From: Sphaerisporangium rubeum | Lineage (GTDB): Bacteria > Actinomycetota > Actinomycetes > Streptosporangiales > Streptosporangiaceae | NCBI RefSeq assembly: GCF_014207705.1 | Contig: NZ_JACHIU010000001.1 | Span: 4,766,501 to 4,830,500 of the forward strand | Direction of reading: 5' to 3' | Length of the DNA: 64,000 nucleotides | Shown here: in pieces, positions 62,432 to 64,000 of the stretch | Position numbering within the stretch: the first letter of the stretch is position 1 | Layout of the letters: the number at the start of each line of letters is the position of its first letter | Notes under the pieces: generated by a model | The model's input: the letters and a program-made list of their open reading frames with translations, nothing else | The model's database searches: none | Told to the model about the DNA's origin: nothing | Translations under genes and position numbers: made by a program

Positions 62432-63259
62432 ATGCCGCACATGACGAGGATCGACCCTGAGGACTCCGCGCGGGCCCGTTTCGCGTACGAGTTGCAGCGG
62501 CACCGGCTGTTGGCGAAGCTCACGCAGGGGCAGCTCGGGAGGCGTATCGGGTTCTCGGGGAGCCTGATCGGGGCCGTGGAGAACCTCAAGCGGACGCCTA
62601 GTGACGATTTCGCGAAGCGGTGCGACCAGGTGTTCGGGCTGGACGGGCTGTTCACGAGGCTGCACAGCGACGGGTGGCCTCCGCCGCCGCCGGTTCCTGA
62701 GCACTTCCGCAACTGGACGCTTGAGGAGCGGCGGGCTTCGGGGTTGCAGATCTGGGATCCGTTCCTGGTGCCGGGGATCTTCCAGACGGAGGCGTACGCG
62801 CGCCGGGTGTTCGAGCGCGCGCCGGGGATCACGCCGGAGGAGGTCGAGGAGCGGGTCTTCGGCCGGATGCAGCGCAGGAACCTGCTGAGCCAGGCGGAGC
62901 CGCCGGCGATTCTCAGTGTGATCGACGAGGGGGTGTTGCGGCGGCCCATCGGCGGGGCCACCGTGATGCGGGAGCAACTGGAATTCCTTCTGGAGATCTC
63001 ACGGCATCCCAAGGTAACCATACAAATCGTGCCATATGCCGCTGAGGCGGTACCGGGGTTGCTTGCCGCTTTTGTTATAGCGGAACAACGCGGCACGGCT
63101 TGTGCGGTATATGTGGATTCCATACCGGAGGGTCGGACGGTGACGGAGCGGTGCATGATCTCGCTGCTCACGGCACGGTACGACGCCATCCGGGCGGAGG
63201 CGCTTCCTCAGTCGCTTTCGCTTAAGTTAATCAGAGAAATTGCCGACAAATGGATTTAA
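62432..63259 (+). CDS. XRE-family regulator (Scr1-like), second copy
   Basis: A 275-residue protein of the same build as the one at 52825: helix-turn-helix (LTQGQLGRRIGFSGSLIGAV, about residues 28-47), then NWTLEERRASGLQIWDPFLV, PGIFQTEAYARRVFER and VTIQIVPYAAEAVPGLLAAF. Its DUF397 partner overlaps it by 10 nt. The ATG at 62432 has GGGAG upstream; an ATG at 62441 is possible. The GC content of the region near 63000-63250 is lower (ACCATACAAATCGTGCC), as if from another source. Confidence 0.87.
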   Translation: MPHMTRIDPEDSARARFAYELQRHRLLAKLTQGQLGRRIGFSGSLIGAVENLKRTPSDDFAKRCDQVFGLDGLFTRLHSDGWPPPPPVPEHFRNWTLEERRASGLQIWDPFLVPGIFQTEAYARRVFERAPGITPEEVEERVFGRMQRRNLLSQAEPPAILSVIDEGVLRRPIGGATVMREQLEFLLEISRHPKVTIQIVPYAAEAVPGLLAAFVIAEQRGTACAVYVDSIPEGRTVTERCMISLLTARYDAIRAEALPQSLSLKLIREIADKWI

Positions 63260-63468
63260 GCACGGCGAAGTGGTACAAGTCCAAGTTCAGCGGGGACACC
63301 GGGGGGCACTGCGTGGAAGTGGCGAACAATCTGCGCGGGGTGGTGGCGGTCCGCGACTCCAAACGGCCGAGCGCGACGGTGCTCGTGACCACACGCGCGG
63401 GGTGGTGTCAGTTCGTGGACGACCTCAAGACGGGATGTTTCATCCTCAACCGCAAACTGGTGTACTGA
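63250..63468 (+). CDS. DUF397 domain protein
   Basis: A 72-residue DUF397 protein: AKWYKSKFSGDTGGHCVEVA, then VVAVRDSKRPSATVLVTTRA and WCQFVDDL. The ATG lies in the last codons of the XRE gene (aaATGGattTAA), a 10-nt overlap that matches the pair at 52825/52834. Presumed to act with the XRE protein. Confidence 0.87.
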   Translation: MDLSTAKWYKSKFSGDTGGHCVEVANNLRGVVAVRDSKRPSATVLVTTRAGWCQFVDDLKTGCFILNRKLVY

Positions 63469-63613
63469 CCGGCGAGCCGCGCCGATCTCGGCTCCGTACG
63501 GTGAGCGGATCGGCGGTCACGTCGCGCGCGGTTCCTCGACACCGGTGTCGCGCTCGGCTGCTGAGCCCGGAAAAGCACTGGTCCCGGGCCGGGGTGGCGG
63601 TGACAATGTGGCG

Positions 63614-64000
63614 ATGAGCATTCGCGTCGCCGGTGCGGGGGAGCTTGGTCTGCTGCAGGAGATCGAGCGGGCTTCCGGGGAGTTGTTCCGCGGGGTCGGG
63701 ATGGGGCCGGTGGCCGACGACGAGCCGTATCCGCTGGAGGTGCTGGCGCGGTTCCAGGGGTCGGGCCGGGCCTGGGTGTCGGTGGACGGGGACGATCGGC
63801 CGGTCGCGTATCTGATCGCGGAGGAGGTGGACGGCAATCTGCATCTGGAGCAGGTGTCGGTGCATCCGGCCGCGGCGCGGCGGGGGCTCGGGAGGTCGTT
63901 GATCGAGCACGCGGCCGATCACGCGAAGGCGGCGGGGTTGCCGGCGCTCACGCTGATCACGTTCACGCGGGTGCCGTGGAACGCGCCGTACTACGAGCGA
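63614..64000 (+). CDS. GNAT N-acetyltransferase (partial)
   Basis: 129 codons of a GNAT protein, open at the window end. SIRVAGAGELGLLQEIERAS opens it. VAYLIAEEVDGNLHLEQVSV is the core strand, and HPAAARRGLGRSLIEHAAD has the acetyl-CoA loop (RRGLGRS, Q/RxxGxG/A pattern). The end is in the C-terminal strand (LTLITFTRVPWNAPYYER). The acceptor is unknown. The ATG lies 145 bp after the DUF397 gene. Confidence 0.85.
   Translation, partial: MSIRVAGAGELGLLQEIERASGELFRGVGMGPVADDEPYPLEVLARFQGSGRAWVSVDGDDRPVAYLIAEEVDGNLHLEQVSVHPAAARRGLGRSLIEHAADHAKAAGLPALTLITFTRVPWNAPYYER

Overview
The window is high-GC chromosomal DNA from a filamentous actinomycete. The evidence is GTG starts, leaderless-looking promoters, a GlnR-type nitrogen regulon with glnA, glnE and glnA2 close together, an F420-dependent oxidoreductase, and paired XRE/DUF397 genes. 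I favour a Streptosporangiaceae-like organism (Nonomuraea, Streptosporangium or a relative), but the family is an inference.

Region by region. (1) 1-7,650: lipoate and 2-oxoacid dehydrogenase block: end of lpdA, E2 gene sucB, an SDR-type epimerase, peptidase E, lipB, lipA, a DUF4191 membrane protein, a methyltransferase and an RDD protein. (2) 7,700-18,240: glnA behind an 11-bp-phased GlnR-like operator, an integrase relic, VOC and ABM proteins, a secreted polysaccharide deacetylase, a membrane protein, a NUDIX hydrolase, glnE and a glutamine amidotransferase. (3) 18,280-29,440: a 19-bp minisatellite, then an uninterrupted same-strand set: GrpE-like, lid-less Hsp70, helical/FN3 protein, zinc-ribbon P-loop GTPase, GAP1-like GTPase-associated protein, an unlisted 50-codon proline-rich ORF, and a membrane-anchored zinc-ribbon GTPase. 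This matches the computationally predicted double-GTPase/GAP1 conflict systems. (4) 29,445-49,070: a hotdog protein, glnA2 with its own GlnR box, an expansin, ArsR/MFS and TetR/SDR divergent pairs, nadE, a TetR/DHA2 exporter pair, panB, two PLP enzymes, F420-NADP reductase, small unknowns and map. (5) 49,070-54,200: an accessory zone with a HigA-like regulator, a decayed antitoxin/PIN-toxin pair, MITE-like repeats around a VOC gene, an exported orphan, and an XRE/DUF397/HATPase module. (6) 54,220-60,200: a split NLR-like system: a SLATT two-TM protein divergent from a metallophosphoesterase-NACHT protein that overlaps a pentapeptide/WD40 protein carrying 14 nearly identical 42-residue blades. 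(7) 60,240-64,000: a small membrane-anchored protein, a LuxR regulator, a second XRE/DUF397 pair and a GNAT gene cut by the window edge.

How the parts fit. GlnA, GlnE and GlnA2 form a nitrogen-assimilation set: GlnE would adenylylate the Tyr402 region of GlnA, and both synthetase genes have GlnR-like boxes. LipB and LipA make the lipoyl group that SucB needs, but this LipB seems to lack the catalytic lysine of the family. Regions 3 and 6 are two separate NTPase-centred assemblies of the kind linked to conflict or immune signalling. Region 6 is the strongest candidate for a new defence system because its sensor repeats look recently amplified and varied at a few surface positions.
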